From positions 186,001 through 250,000 of the forward strand of contig JACGCK010000045.1 of NCBI GenBank assembly GCA_014925825.1: DNA of 64,000 bases, given 5' to 3'. The notes under the pieces are model-generated. The model was not told where the DNA came from, did not search any database, and saw only the letters and a program-made list of their open reading frames with translations. Position numbers and translations under genes: made by a program. This stretch comes from Pholiota molesta. Lineage: Eukaryota; Basidiomycota; Agaricomycetes; Agaricales; Strophariaceae. Below, piece after piece: positions 12,638 to 24,972 of the stretch; the first letter of the stretch is position 1, and each line of letters starts with the position of its first letter.

Positions 12638-13234
12638 AGGGTGCGCCGGCGAGAAAGTCAAGCGCGTGCGAGCTCCATCTGCCCTTCCGTTAAAATTCTG
12701 GTGCAGCCCTCAGCGCTTCAGATCGTTTGCCCGACTTTTGTTATTTCCTTTATTTGAATTGAAATTGGGCATTTAATGTTTTTATTTCGTGTTCGTTTAC
12801 CGTCCCGTTTTATTCTTCTTTCCAACCCTCACTTTAGGACATATCATTTATCTGTTTATATGGGTCGAATTTTCTACTTATGTGGCAATGTTCTCTTGCT
12901 GCCCTTTTATTATTTTGTTTTTCCCGCATGACCGAGACGCATTATAGTACGCACTTCGTTTAATTCAATTCATTTCCATTAACCCTAAATTGTTCAATCT
13001 GAGAGCCAGCAGTAAGTACTCTGGTTCGGTGAATTCGTACTGGCGATAGACTGCAAGGTCCGCCAGTACATAATCAGGAAGCAACTGGGAAGCACACACC
13101 AGCGAGGTTGTGGATGATGTGGGCGAATCAGGGCGATTATATAATCTAACGCCCATCGGTCATCTCAACTCGAGAAAATGATCATATACTTGACGCGAAC
13201 CTTCGCGAATCCGTCAACGTGCATTATCGGAGTC
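12638..13234. other. intergenic, no supported gene
   Basis: 3' flank of the MARVEL-like gene (T-rich) and upstream region of the next F-box copy. A short minus-strand frame at 12965-13156 (QLLPDYVLADLAVYRQYEF) is without context. Confidence 0.4.
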
Positions 13235-14729
13235 ATGTCCCTTACATCTATCGACAGCCCACTCAGATATGTCTCATACGACATCTTGCTGGAGATCTTC
13301 TTCCATTGTCTCCCAGAAAATCCTCTCGATGCAGTGCAACCAAACAAGTACCTCGTGCCAATACTCTTCTGCCACGTCTGTTCCTTCTGGAGGACAGTGG
13401 CGCTTTCAAGCCCGTCTCTTTGGACACATCTCCATGTTCAATTGCCCATACTTTGGGATGACAACAAAGAGCCCATAGTGCGCGATCGCGAGGCTCTCGC
13501 ACGCAAGGTAGAATTCATGACATGGTGGAGGACTAATCATGGTTCCCTGGCCCCGCTTCTCCGCGTCAGTCTCCATCGAAGGAGTTGGAGATTGAGAGAA
13601 AGGGAAGATGTTAGCCATTTGGAATCCAACATCGAAGACTTCCTTTGTGACTACTTATCCTCGGCGCAGTACCTCGATGTCGGTATATTCTATATCTACC
13701 TGACTAGACAAGGAGCCAAACGAGGACTGCCAGTAACCTCATTCTCCAAGTTACACACGCTGGTGTCCCATCGGAATCAGCTCACAGATGACGATGGCCT
13801 CAGCAATGTATATGATTATTCTGGTGATGTTGTCCATCCCAGATCCCCCGACACTACGACGTCTGATCACTGAAAACGAGGTAATCAAGGATGGTTACAC
13901 CAACCGGCTCGATAACTGGGCTATCCTGACACATCTGTCTCTACACTCTCTCCACCTTTCGCTCCGCGTTTGGTTTTCTTTCATCCGCAAATTGATTAAT
14001 TTGCAATGGGGCGATTTTTCTGTTTCAACATATGGTCAGGCGATAGAGCCTCTGGCGGCCACCCTCTCCTTCCTTTCTACCCTTTCTATGTATTCCCATT
14101 TTGGGAGCGATGCGTTCCCTCTCAGCACACTTTTTCAAAACTTGAAACTTCCCGCCCTGCGCACGCTCTCTCTTTCCTCCTCAGCGCCTTCCTGGCGCGA
14201 CACAGGCGCCATTACAGAGATCCACGACGTGCTGCAGTCGGCGCCAGGAATCACCAAGCTCTTTTTGGGCACACACGCCAGAGCAAAAGCAGGCTTTCTA
14301 TGCTTCGGGGTGCCCAATTCTGCCATGCCTACAGCAATCGGCGACACGGACATGTCGCTCGCGATGGATGCACCCCACCTCACGCACCTCCAAGTCGAGC
14401 TGCGGTGCGCGCAGACCGTGGACTCGGCTGTGCTGGCCAGACGGTTTGTCGAGGAGTTTTTCATTTCCAATTCTTGGCTCGGCTTAGCCAGCGCGATGAA
14501 CACCATCCGGACGATCACCGTCGTCGTCAAAAACGCTAAAAGAGATACCGTTCCAGATTTCTATAACATTATGGAGGATTTGTTGGTGTGGAACATTCAG
14601 AAATATGTTACGACGCCGACGAACGTTTCGTTTGAAGTCGTTCTAGCTGATAATGTGACGGGGGCGTACTTTGATGGGTCTGCGTGGAAGACTTGGGGTT
14701 CGCAGTCTGACAGTATCTACCACTTATAA
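13235..14729 (+). pseudogene. F-box protein, single -1 frameshift
   Basis: Intronless member of the local F-box family. Start ATG 13235 (MSLTSIDSPLRYVSYDILLE) aligns with the start of the intact 23473 gene. Frame one carries EIFFHCLPENPLDAVQPN, LFCHVCSFWRTVALSSPSLW and DYLSSAQYLDVGIFYIYL. Near 13822-13845 the reading passes to a second frame with DPPTLRRL, LFQNLKLPALRTLSLSS and the C-terminal WKTWGS. Aligning this stretch with the 23473 paralogue shows one missing base around GTTGTCCATCCCAG. Frame one ends 13871-13873. An intron is not a good explanation (see rejected list). F-box proteins are substrate receptors of SCF ubiquitin ligases; this copy would give a truncated receptor lacking most of its LRR-like part. 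Confidence 0.8.
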
Positions 14730-16497
14730 AACATAACACTTGAATAGTAGAATATGTACGATATCCTCAATCTGGTAGATTGCATACATTGCCACACTTC
14801 CTCGCTCGATCAAATCAACTCTGCATATATCCAGGCGCCGGCAGATAATTGCGCACAGCCAAAAAATTTTACAACTCTCGGGCCATCTCAAACTTTTACA
14901 CATCCAGACGATGCGGGTGAATAAGTGGTGCTTTAGGAAGGATACTTTGGGGTGCTATGTCCTACTTAGTACCAAAAAAATGAGATCTAAAGTATAGCCG
15001 AGGTGAAGATGACAAGTGTGAAAAGGTCGATCGACCCAATCAATGATTTGTTTATTGGCGGTCTACTATTTACACTCCAACTTACGAGCGGCGCCAGCAA
15101 TAATTCAAATACGCAATCCAGCACGCCCAAGTCCACGGTCACAAACGAAATCGGCGGGGTGGAGAGAGAACTAAATACCTCGGAATACATCACGCCTGAG
15201 AGAAACACGCGTTTCCGGCGCGTAACGAATGTCTTCGGGTATCACAAACTGTAGCCTTGGAGTGGGTCTACACTGTGTGTTTTGTGAGTCAAAGAAGCCG
15301 CGCTGGGACGAAGGAGGACACAGGCATGCGATGGGATGGGAGAGTTTGGGCGGTGCATGCGGGTGTTAGCGTGGATGGGTGTGCAGGTTGTAAGTATAGT
15401 TGGCTTGTCAGTTAAGGTTGTTGAATATTCTTAGGTGGGCGTCGCCGGAGTTATGAAGTGGGCTGGGATCAGCGCCTTTAAAAGACGGAGAGGTGTGCAC
15501 ATCATGGTCTATATCCGATCCCAGCAATGAGGCAACGACAAAAGACAAGCCAGCAGAGAATCGAAGGCCCTCCTATGGACGGAAAAATATCGCAGGAATC
15601 ACTCTAAATCATGGCGGGTGCGAAGAATGCATTGCCAACCGACCAGTGACCACAGTGTATATAGACGAGACGACGACGAGCGGGGATGGGTTGGTTTCCA
15701 GGCGAGATAACAATATCCCAGACATACTGCGGAGGCCGGCCACGTGTGGTGGACGTGTTGAGGCTTGACAGGATTGGGCGCCGCCGGCGGTGGGTGGCAT
15801 AGCGACCTCCGCGCACCTGCCCGCCGCCCGTCGCTGCCACAGTGTGCCACTCTCATGAAGCGCCCTGCTGATCATACGCAGACATCGGAGACCGGCAGCG
15901 ATATCCAGCCCGGGGACATTACAGATTTCGAGTCGTTGTCAATGGTGTGCATCGCTAGATCCGAGTTACATCATAAGTATCAGCGTGGAGATAGGTTCCC
16001 GGTTAGACGACTCGAAACCTGAATTCAGGTTGGGTGGATCAGGACGCCTCGCCATTATAAGATGTTAAGCAGAGAACGAGCGACGAGGGCGCCTTGACGC
16101 GCTCCTGACGCGTTGACGTCGACGAAGGAGAAATGAAGGGACATGTCACTTTGCGGCATGTCACGTTTTCTGCCCCACGACGACGATCCGATCAAAAAAA
16201 TACCAGAAAACATAACATCCGAAAACATGCAAGGGACCGACGCCCAATTATTGCATACCCCATCTACGACGATTCTACTTACGTACGTCTGGCCTGCTAC
16301 CTCCCCGCCTCCATCGCATCGTGAGCCATGTGTATTCTGACGCGTATCCCCAACTAGGTATCTGCCGTCCACCTGCGTGGCTGCGCTGTTATTCTTTGGC
16401 GCGTGCCCAACCGGCTTGACAAGTCAAATACATATCCACTCTCTTTTGCACATACACGTGCCCCACTCGGCTCCCGCCCTCTTTCTCGTCCCACTAC
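14730..16497. other. intergenic, no supported gene
   Basis: About 1.8 kb with only short overlapping frames, several in a GC-rich patch at 15600-15880. No motif, RNA gene or bordered repeat was seen. The last part is presumably the promoter of the 16.5-21.5 kb gene. Confidence 0.4.
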
Positions 16498-19400
16498 CAT
16501 GTCAGTGCCTAAACCCCGTCTGGATGTCCCTCTTTCGTCGCTCGCTGACCCCGTCTTCCTTGTTTCGACAGGCTAGTCACGACGAACAACGTTGAGAAGG
16601 AATAAATAGCATACCCATCATCACGATCTGCAGAAGTGCGCAAATCACATCACATCCGCATCTCTGTTCTGAGTACTGACTTGGGTGGTGGATAGATTCG
16701 TTATGGACCTCACGACAACGCCGAACCGACCCAGCACCTCATCACGCCGCCCCAGGGCCTCCATCCACAACCGTCACCACAGGCAGCGGCCTCGTCGTCC
16801 TCGCTGACAGAAGCTGGGAACAAATCCCTGGAGCGCATCCGCGCCTCGTCGCGAAGCACCACCATCAGCACCTCCTCCGCCTCCTCGTCCTCGACGTCCC
16901 TCCCCCGCTCCATCCTGCACCGCCCATCGCCCGCGCGGAGCGGGCCCGGGTCTCCGCTCCTGTCGAACTGCAGAGGGAACTTGGCGATGCGGTGTCAGTG
17001 TCAGCGTCAGCGTCAGAAGCCGCTGTTATTTTTGGCCCGGAACAGCCACGCCCATCTCCATCTCCACGCCTGCGAACGTTGTCTGGGAGCGGTCCTCCCC
17101 GACTTGAGGGCATGGGAGACTTGGCGTCAGGAAACGCCCGACGACCGCCGGATCCGTGACGACCCCTCCTCCCCTGCTCCCTCTGCCCCGCTCGCGTCGC
17201 GCTCCGCATCCTATGTGCCCCTGCCCTCCGCACACTCCCCGCGCGGGCCCTCGACGCCCGCACCCACCCACCCGCGCTCGCCCGCGAGCCCCAAGACGAG
17301 CTCGCTCCCGGCGCGCCTGGTGACGCCCCCAGGGCCGGGCGGCAGCATGCTGCTGCTCCCGGGGTCGAGTCCGCAGTCCAGCGCGTATTCCACGCCGTCC
17401 CCGCACCGCCGCCCGTCGCTCGCGTCGCCCCTGCCCGAGACGCCGTTTATACCCTCGCACCTCCCGAGGCCGGCGCTCAGGAGCCCGCCGGCGCCGCTGG
17501 ACCTCGCGCCGGCGACGCCGCTGCGCCAGCAGAATCAGAATCCGTATCATAGCGCGACGGGCTCGCTGTCCTCGCCACATGCGCAGACGCACGCGTGCTG
17601 ACGCCGTCGTCGTCGTCGCATCGCGCGGCGGGCCAGAGCCAGAGCCAGCATCAGAGCCCGGGCGCGCAGTACATCAGCGTCCCGCGCCCGGGTCGAGCGG
17701 GCTGCCGGACTCGCCGGGGTCGACGAGCGCGGCGATGATGAAGCGCCTCTTCGCGAAGCCCGCGCCGATATCGCCCGCGCACGGGTTCGGGAGCGGCGCG
17801 AGCGGGAGCGAGTCCGAGGGGGGCGGATGGGGCGTGGGGTGGGGCGGGTGTGGGTGTGGCGTGGGCGTGGGCGCGGGTGTGGGCGCGGTGTGGGTGTAAG
17901 GACAAGGTCGACGACGCGGTTGCGGAGCGGCAGTCCGCGGGGCGGGGTGCGGAGCGAGGAGGAAGTGAAGACTGGGGGTGGTGGGGGGGTGGGTGTGCCG
18001 TCGATAGAGTTCGATGTGGACCTGGACGGGCTGAACCGGGATATCGCGGCGATGGGGCGGTGGGTGGCGAGGCAGGATGCGAGGGGGTCGGCGGAGAGGG
18101 TGGTCGCGCCTGCGGCGTCGATGCCTAATTTGAAGGAGAAAGAGAAGGAGAAGAAAGTGCGCAACGTACTACGCCGGAGGCCCAGCGCCAACGCTGCCAC
18201 GCCTCCAAGCAGCCCGTTTCTCCACCGTCCACATCCTCTCCGGGCCGTGCGTCCAACGCCCAGCCCACACCGACATCGCCCTCCTCGCCCGCCTCGCGCT
18301 ACCCCCCATCGCACTTTCTCGCCCCTGAGCATCTCGCCGCTCGCCATCTCGCAGGAGACCTTTACGAAGGAGGACACCGCTTCATCCACCCGCCCACCCC
18401 GCCGCACAAACAGCCGCAGTCCCAGGGTACGAGCGGCGCGATGCACCGGTCGGCGTCGGCATCCGCCGCGTTGCCCACGTCCTCCGCGCGAGCGCCGCGG
18501 GCGCATCCCTTTCCAGTTTCGTCACAGTCGCCGCTGCATCCGCAGCGCCACCCCTCTGCGCAGACAGAGCAGGCGGCACCGGCGCCGCTGGGGCATGCGA
18601 GCTCGCTCCGCCCACACCCACACCCACACCATCTGCATCTGCCTGGCTCGACGCGGTCCGCCGCTAGCTCGCAGCCCAGCTCGCGCGGGAGCTCGCCGGG
18701 CGCAGTCCCATCGTCAGTAGCGACATACACGCCCCATCCACGTCTGCGACACCCAAACCCTCTGGCAATCGGCTGCCCCCCTCGGCCAGCCACAACAACC
18801 ACAACCACAACCACAACAACCACATTCGCCTCTGCTCCACTCGCCCATATCGCCACGTCGTCGACAGCAGGCAAGCGGGTGTCTTCGTCGGGAAGCCCAC
18901 GCCGGCGGCGTCGCTCGTGGAGGCGTATAAGAGCAGGAGCGCGAGCGCGAGGAGCGCCGGCTCGCGGCGGAGAAGGAGCGCCAGGAGCGCAGGGAGGAGC
19001 GGGAGATGGCACTGGGGTCAACTAGGAACACGGCCGCAGAACCGACGTCGCGGAGGCACAGCGTCTCGGGGCTCGGCGTGCGCGCGGCAGACCGGACGCA
19101 GGCGCAGGGGCAGGCGACGGTACAGGGGGCGGGTGGTGGGCAGGGGCAGGGGCATCGGTATGGCAACGCGCGCCTGGCGGCGCCTGAGCGGCGGCTCGCG
19201 GGCCTCGCCGCGGCGGGCTCGACGCTGACCGTGGACTCCGACGCCACGACGTCGAGCGGGCCGCACATCTCGGACGACGATAACGCGCGCGCGCATGCGG
19301 GCCCGGGGTTCGCGGCGATCGAGAAGCTCGCGAGCAGTGTCCTGGCCGACGCTGGCGCCGCCAGACCGACAACGTCCGACGCAGCTAGAAAAGAAATAAG

Positions 19401-21539
19401 GATCCGGTCGCCTGGGGGTGAGGACGGCGAGGACGGCGCGGACGTGGACGTGACGCCGTACTACACCGTCTTCGGGAGCTCCGCGACGCGCGTGGCCGCC
19501 GCGGACCGCCCCGTCGTGGAGGGCTGGGCGTACGGGCCGGGCTTCTGGGACTCCGACGTGCTCGGGCGGCGGCCCGCCGCCGCGGACGCGGCAGCAAAGA
19601 GAAGGAGAAGGAGGCAACGAGGAAGGAGAGCCTGGGCCGGACGCTCTCGCGCAAGGTGTCGGGGCGGTTCAAGAAGCCGGGCGGCGGCGGCGCCGGTGCG
19701 CTTGCCGACGAGGACAGGCAGGGGCGGGGCGGCGTGAGGGGGCGCGCGAGCATGCAGGATTCGCGGCGGAAGGGCGGCGGGAGCGCGGCGCGGAGGGACG
19801 AGACGGGGCGCGAGGCGGAGGAGGCGCGGGGGAAGATGCGGAACAGGCGCTCGCTGCGGCTGTCGATCGACAAGTTCTCGGATCTGGTGGATCGCGAGGG
19901 CGCGCCGGCGGTGCCGCCGTTGGTGCGGGGGAAGAGCGCGGTTGGCGTTGCGGGTGCGCCGCGGGTGAAGGAGAAGGAGGTGGGTTCGGATGGTGATACG
20001 GAATGCGAGAGGGAAGAGACGAAGAAACCGGCGAAGGCGAAGAAGGAGCAGGAGAAGGAGAAAGAGAAAGAAAAATCGACAGCGAGTCCGAGTGGGTCGG
20101 GTGCGTCTGGCGGCAACAGATTCTGGAAGCTGATGCGCCGGATCAGCGTGGGCGGGCTCAAGGAGAAGTACCGCGACGCCAGCCTCCCCCCGCCGCCGCC
20201 GCCTCCACCTGTGCCCGCCCTCCCTAAGGACATCCATTATACCCTGCCTGCCCTCCAGGCTTCACGTTCTAACGATTCCTCATTGAAACGACACGCCGTA
20301 GATGCAAAGAAGACCAAATCCGCCTCGTCTTCTCCGACCGCTGCCGACGTTCCTGTTCCGCAGAAAATAGTGCCGCCGCCTGCGCTCGTGCCGCAAGCGA
20401 AGGCGCCCGCTGCTGCTCCAGCCGTCACACCAGCAGTGGCAAGCACCAGCCAGCCGCGGCCCAGTACCACCACGCGCTCGTCCTCGCCTGTCTCCTCGGA
20501 CGTCGCGTCCTCGAAGTTCTTCCACCGCACCCACTCGGCGCGGTCCTCGACGTCTTCGTTCGAGGAAGAGCACCCGCCACCTCTGCCCAAAAAGAGCACC
20601 ATGGTCCTGCGGCACATCGTACCCCCTAGCGAGCTGGCCAAGACCCACGGGCACGACGAGGAAGCGGCATCGACGAGCCAGCGCGCACGGGCCGTTCCGG
20701 GGTCGACGCATCGCGTGCCGCGGCCGGATGACGACTGGGAGATCGTGCGCTCGCCCTCGGTCGAGCTCCAGTCGCTGCCTCTCCCGCCCCGCCGTCTGCC
20801 GCCACTACCTGCCACCGAAGCCGCCGCCACCGCCAGCGACACCCCCGGAGAGATAGAGCGCGCCGAGTCGCCGACCATCCCGTCCTTCTCGACGAGCGCC
20901 GCGGTCAACGCGTTCCCGGCGCGCCGCCTCTCGTCCACATTCTCCGCGCGCTCGCGGGCGTCGCCCAACTCTCCGCATGCGTCGTCGCCCTCGTCCAGGC
21001 TGCCCTCGCCGTCCTCCGTTGTCTCTCCGCAGAGCGCCACCGCCCTGCCGCCCCCGCCGCGGCCGCTGCGCAGCGCCCAGCGCCCCGTGACCATGGCAGG
21101 GCGTCCGCCGATCATCGCAGAGCCGCGCGCGCCCGCGTCCGCCTCCATCCCCATCCCCGCCGGGCGCAAGTCCGAGTCGCACATCCGCAACGCATCCTCC
21201 CCGCAGCCGCCGCCGCTCGCGCACAGCCGGCGCTCGTCCGGCGGGCTGAGCGGTGCCTCATCGTCGACGGCGACGGCGCGCCGCCGCAGCTCGTTCGGCG
21301 GGGGCACGGCGGCGAGCAGCGTGCGCAGCCTGAGCGTCAGTCTGGCGACGCCGCCGCCGGGCGCGGAGGGGTTCACGTTCCGCGAGATGGAGTCGGACGC
21401 GGGGGGGCGCGGGGCGCGGCCGGCGCTGAGCGAGCGCGAGAAGGCGGCGAGGTGGGAGGATTTGCTGGAGAGGAGTGCAAGGGCGGGCGGGACGCTGCAT
21501 CTGGCGGGCGGCGCGCGGGTGCTGGCGTCGGATCGCTGA
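16498..21539 (+). CDS. large Ser/Pro-rich disordered protein, multiple frame breaks
   Basis: One long low-complexity gene. Readable segments in order: SSSLTEAGNKSLERIRASSR (about 16800); PLPSAHSPRGPSTPAPTHPR (about 17230); STSAAMMKRLFAKPAPISPA (about 17730); PSIEFDVDLDGLNRDIAAMG (about 18000); AASLVEAYKSRERER (about 18910); VDVTPYYTVFGSSATRVAAA, then GWAYGPGFWDSDVLG (about 19450-19565); LGRTLSRKVSGRFKKPGGGG; RNRRSLRLSIDKFSDLV; NRFWKLMRRISVGGLKEKYR followed by an eight-proline run and VPALPKD; stop 21537-21539. The final 627-codon frame (19656-21539) is clean; upstream the sense text jumps frame at least five times. The start is uncertain: ATG 16498 (MSVPKPRLDVPLSSL) plus an intron to about 16697 is one option. 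The RRISVGGL-type block is reminiscent of unnamed basidiomycete proteins often labelled proteophosphoglycan-like. Function unknown. Confidence 0.6.
18790..18830 (+). repeat. ACAACC microsatellite inside coding region
   Basis: Tandem ACAACC/ACAACA units within the Ser/Pro-rich gene; depending on frame they encode poly-Thr, His-Asn or Gln-Pro runs. A likely place for length variation and frame slippage. Confidence 0.8.
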
Positions 21540-22112
21540 GGGTGGCGAAGTAGTGGATGGGTGTGGTGGCGTCTGGCCCTGGAGGTGCGGCGCGTACACG
21601 TTCGTTTTGTTTTCTGTCTGTTTTTTTTCCATCTCGTTTACGTAGTTCAGTTTCTTTGTTTCTGTTTTTTTTCCTTTTACATCGTGATTTTTCATGTCTT
21701 ATACACGACGATACGCTCACGTACGATATACCCCCTACATACAACTGCAAGCATCTATCCAAGTAGTACCTTTAACCTGTTCTATTTACTATATTACTTA
21801 TCTGAGACTCTCTCGTTATATATGCTCTGAAAATAATAACTGTGCTTAACTCAAGAATTCTCAGCTCAGATGAACTCTCGGAGAGTGCTCCCTCTCACTT
21901 TACGAGGCACGCCAGACCTCGGCGTTCGTTCTTGCTACATTATTACAGATTCAACATATATCCAAGCCAAGCGTCGTTAAGTTATGTACCGCGTCGTTCC
22001 AAAATGTTTATAGGTTGGATTATTTTGCTAAGGAACAGTCGCCATTGGTAAATACCAATATAGGCTGGAGATACGTTCATACTTCTCACCGAGCTGGTCC
22101 TTTCAAGCTCAA
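21540..22112. other. intergenic between convergent genes
   Basis: 3' flanks of the Ser/Pro-rich gene (+) and the NAD(P)-binding gene (-). T-rich after 21600; no further feature. Confidence 0.5.
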
Positions 22113-23033
22113 TTAGCCTAGGAAATCTGTTTCTCCTTTTTTGATGAAAGCATCCAAGCCGTCTTGAAGTGGGGTATCGCCTCCCACAATGTCGATTGCC
22201 AGTCCAGCTGCATCCTGTCTATCAATAAGCAACGCCAGTGCTTTGGCCACATCGTCCCTCTTTGACAATGAGAACTATTCAGCTACCGACTCCAATTCAT
22301 AGATATCAATCTTGACGCACCGATATCGTTTTATCCAAATGCGTTCTGCCAATCGCCGCTGTGCCCACACCGGGATTGCTGGTCAGTATTCCTGGTCGCA
22401 GTATAATCCATTTGAAGGCCGTGCGTTTGACAAGATTTTTGTCCGCTTCGTATTTACACTTCATGTACACTCCTATGGTTTTCCACAAGCGATTGGAAAC
22501 GGCGATGTCTTCCTCGTTCTAGAACCATAAATAAGAACTTGTTCCTGTAAATATTCTGATTGGGACGTACATAATGTGCGGGGACCTTGTCTGGATCGCG
22601 GACGTCGATTGCGGAGACCAGGATCAACAAAGGCTTCTTGCCTTCCACACCCTCGAGGGCATCGAAAACTTTCACAGCGCCTTCGTAGTCGACCTTTTGC
22701 GTCATTTCCGCCCCGCCTTTCCCACCAGCCCCGGCGGAAAAGTAAACAACATCGGCGCCTTGAAAGGCTTTCGTAAAGTCCGCCACCGGTGCATCTGCCA
22801 GGGACAGCACGAGTGGCTCTGCAGAGAGCTCTTTGATGTCGTTTTCTTGTGAAGGATCCTTGATGATAGACGTCACCGAGTGGTTTGGGGTGAGCAGCTT
22901 GGCGAGCCGCCGGGCGACCTGCGAGTTGTTTTCAGCATTGTACCGTTACGAGTACTAAGTACTAGCGCTCAGGATGATGGATTTTTTTACTGACATTACC
23001 GTGGCCCCCAATGATCACGACGTTTTTCGACAT
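22113..23033 (-). CDS. NAD(P)-binding NmrA/SDR-like epimerase-type protein
   Basis: Four exons. Start ATG 23031-23033: MSKNVVIIGGHGN, the glycine-rich dinucleotide loop, interrupted by a 5' intron (GTCAGT donor, CGCAG acceptor). Exon 2: VARRLAKLLTPNHSVTSIIK, FQGADVVYFSAGAGG, KPLLILVSAIDVRD. Exon 3: YMKCKYEADKNLVK, KWIILRPGILTSNPGVGT. Exon 4: RDDVAKALALLIDRQDAAGL, DIVGGDTPLQ, and stop at 22113-22115. Atypical-SDR NAD(P)-binding family, about 250 residues. The LRPG motif and C-terminal D(I/V)VGGDTP block are typical of fungal NmrA-like/YwnB-type proteins. The substrate is unknown; a redox sensor or reductase role is possible. The intron-1 boundary was chosen to keep the HGN|VARRL frame. Confidence 0.8.
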
Positions 23034-23472
23034 TTTGGAGGTATGTAAGACAGCTTGTTGGCAGGAATACTGAGGCGCGAACCCATAGCATGTAAGACTT
23101 AATGTAAGGAAACGTTGGCGTGGGCCAATGACGCCGACGCCTAATCTGGAGAAAGATAAGATGAGATAACAACTGGACTAGTACCTAAAATCGAAAGATC
23201 AACGCAACCAAAACGCAACGATCATCGCTTCAACTTCAGTTTCATCGCTTCATCACTTACTATCACTACGAGATATTCTATGTAGGATATTCTGACCATG
23301 TCATGCGAGATCGTGCAACGAACGAATTTAAAAAGACAGGGGCATTCGGCTACCACCGGCACCTGGACCGATTATATACAATCGCAATGATGGTAGATAA
23401 TCAAATTCAACCTCAACCAAATCTCAAATCGTTACGCGAATCCGCTCAGCCCACATTATAAGGAAGGCCTTC

Positions 23473-24972
23473 ATGTCCCTCAAATCTGCTAGCAGCCCGT
23501 TCAGAAATGTCTCCTACGATGTACTGCGCGAGATCTTCTTCCATTGTCTCCCTGAACATCCACTCGACGAAGTCCAGCCCAACACGAACATTGCCCCAAT
23601 CCTCCTCTGCCATGTCTGCTCCTCGTGGAGGGCAGTCGCACTTTCAAGCCCTTTCCTTTGGTCACATCTCCATATTAAGCTGCCTATTACTTGGGACTTA
23701 GACTCGGATGACGATTCAGAAGAAGAGCCGCTAGTGCGCGATTTCGAAGCTCTCGCCCGCGACATCGGATTCATGAAATGGTGGAGGACCAACCATGGCT
23801 CCATAGCCCCCTTCCTCTGCTTCGACCTCCATCGAAAAAGTTGGGACGAGTCATCGGTTGATCCAATTGGTCCAATAGACTCTCTGGAACCTGAAGCTGA
23901 AGATTTCTTTTTCGACTACTTGTCCTCGGCGCAGTATCTTGACGTTGGTATATTTTACGTCTATATGCTACGGCAAGGAGTCGATAGAGGATTACCAATT
24001 GCCACATCCTCCAAGCTACACACATTGGTGTGCCGTTGGGATCGATTTACGGGTAACGATGATCCCGATGATGAGTATGTGTACTCTTTTGAACTGCTAC
24101 CGTCCCAAATCCCCCCAACACTACGGCGTCTCTCCATACAAGATGAAACGATAACAAAAGATTACATGCGTAGACTCGATAACTGGTCCACGCTAACTCA
24201 TCTTTCTCTAAACCCTGTCTATCTGTTGTTCGACATCTGGTTTTCTCTCATCCGCAAATTGGTGAATTTGCAACGGGGCGAATTTGTTTTTACATTATTT
24301 GGTGATCTCCCTGATGCGATCGACCCCCCACAATACACACATTCGTCGCTTTCTACCCTTACCATGTCGTGCCATCACAACACCGCCGAATTTCCTCTCA
24401 GCACACTTTTTCAAAATTTACAACTTCCCGCCCTACACACGCTCTATCTCTGCTCGTCGGTGCGCTCTTGGAGCGACAACCGTGCCACCATCGAAATCCA
24501 CAATGTACTGAAGTCTGCGCCAGCGATCACAAAGCTCGTTTTGGGAACACACGGAGCGAGCTTTCTATGCTCCAAAGAGGATTTTGGCATGCCTAGTCCG
24601 ATTGATGACAACGACGGGCTGCTCTCGATGGATGCTCCAAATCTCTTACACCTTGAATTCGAGCTGCGACACGCGGAGGGGATGGACATGGATGTACTAG
24701 CCAGACGGTTCATCAAGAATTTGTTGACTTCCGGTCGCTGGCTAGACTTGACGAGCTCGACAAATACCATCCGGACGATCACCATCGCAGTCGAAAACAC
24801 GGCAAACCCTGCCATTCCGAATTTCTATTACATTATGAAGGACTTGTTGATGTGGAATATCCAAAGATATTTCACGACGCCAAACGTCTCGTTTGAGGTC
24901 GTTTCAGTGGTTGATGTAGGGATGAATGGTGTTTATATGTCCGCGTGGAAGACTTGGGGTTCGAAAATTTAA
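23473..24972 (+). CDS. F-box protein, intact paralogue 1
   Basis: Intronless, 499 residues. N-terminal F-box: VSYDVLREIFFHCLPEHPLD (residues about 13-32), APILLCHVCSSWRAVALSSP. Then WWRTNHGSIAPF, DYLSSAQYLDVGIFYVYM, IPPTLRRLSIQ, WSTLTHLSLN, STLFQNLQLPALHTLYLCSS, SAPAITKLVLGTH and a conserved end SAWKTWGSKI. The repeated LxxLxL blocks imply a leucine-rich C-terminal substrate-binding part. Predicted adaptor of an SCF ubiquitin ligase. First of three same-strand, same-family genes, clearly tandem duplicates; it is the best template for the frameshifted copy at 13235-14729. Confidence 0.85.
   Translation: MSLKSASSPFRNVSYDVLREIFFHCLPEHPLDEVQPNTNIAPILLCHVCSSWRAVALSSPFLWSHLHIKLPITWDLDSDDDSEEEPLVRDFEALARDIGFMKWWRTNHGSIAPFLCFDLHRKSWDESSVDPIGPIDSLEPEAEDFFFDYLSSAQYLDVGIFYVYMLRQGVDRGLPIATSSKLHTLVCRWDRFTGNDDPDDEYVYSFELLPSQIPPTLRRLSIQDETITKDYMRRLDNWSTLTHLSLNPVYLLFDIWFSLIRKLVNLQRGEFVFTLFGDLPDAIDPPQYTHSSLSTLTMSCHHNTAEFPLSTLFQNLQLPALHTLYLCSSVRSWSDNRATIEIHNVLKSAPAITKLVLGTHGASFLCSKEDFGMPSPIDDNDGLLSMDAPNLLHLEFELRHAEGMDMDVLARRFIKNLLTSGRWLDLTSSTNTIRTITIAVENTANPAIPNFYYIMKDLLMWNIQRYFTTPNVSFEVVSVVDVGMNGVYMSAWKTWGSKI

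Noticed and set aside
13812..13846. A 35-nt GT...AG segment that might be an intron explaining the F-box frame change
   Set aside because: Splicing it out leads to the third frame, not to the one with DPPTLRRL; it is also shorter than any other intron here and the paralogues have none.
15003..15254. 83-codon frame in the 14.7-16.5 kb gap
   Set aside because: Isolated, no homology-like blocks, no splice-compatible neighbours.
20237..21376. 379-codon minus-strand open frame
   Set aside because: Shadow of the clean 627-codon plus-strand frame in GC-rich DNA.
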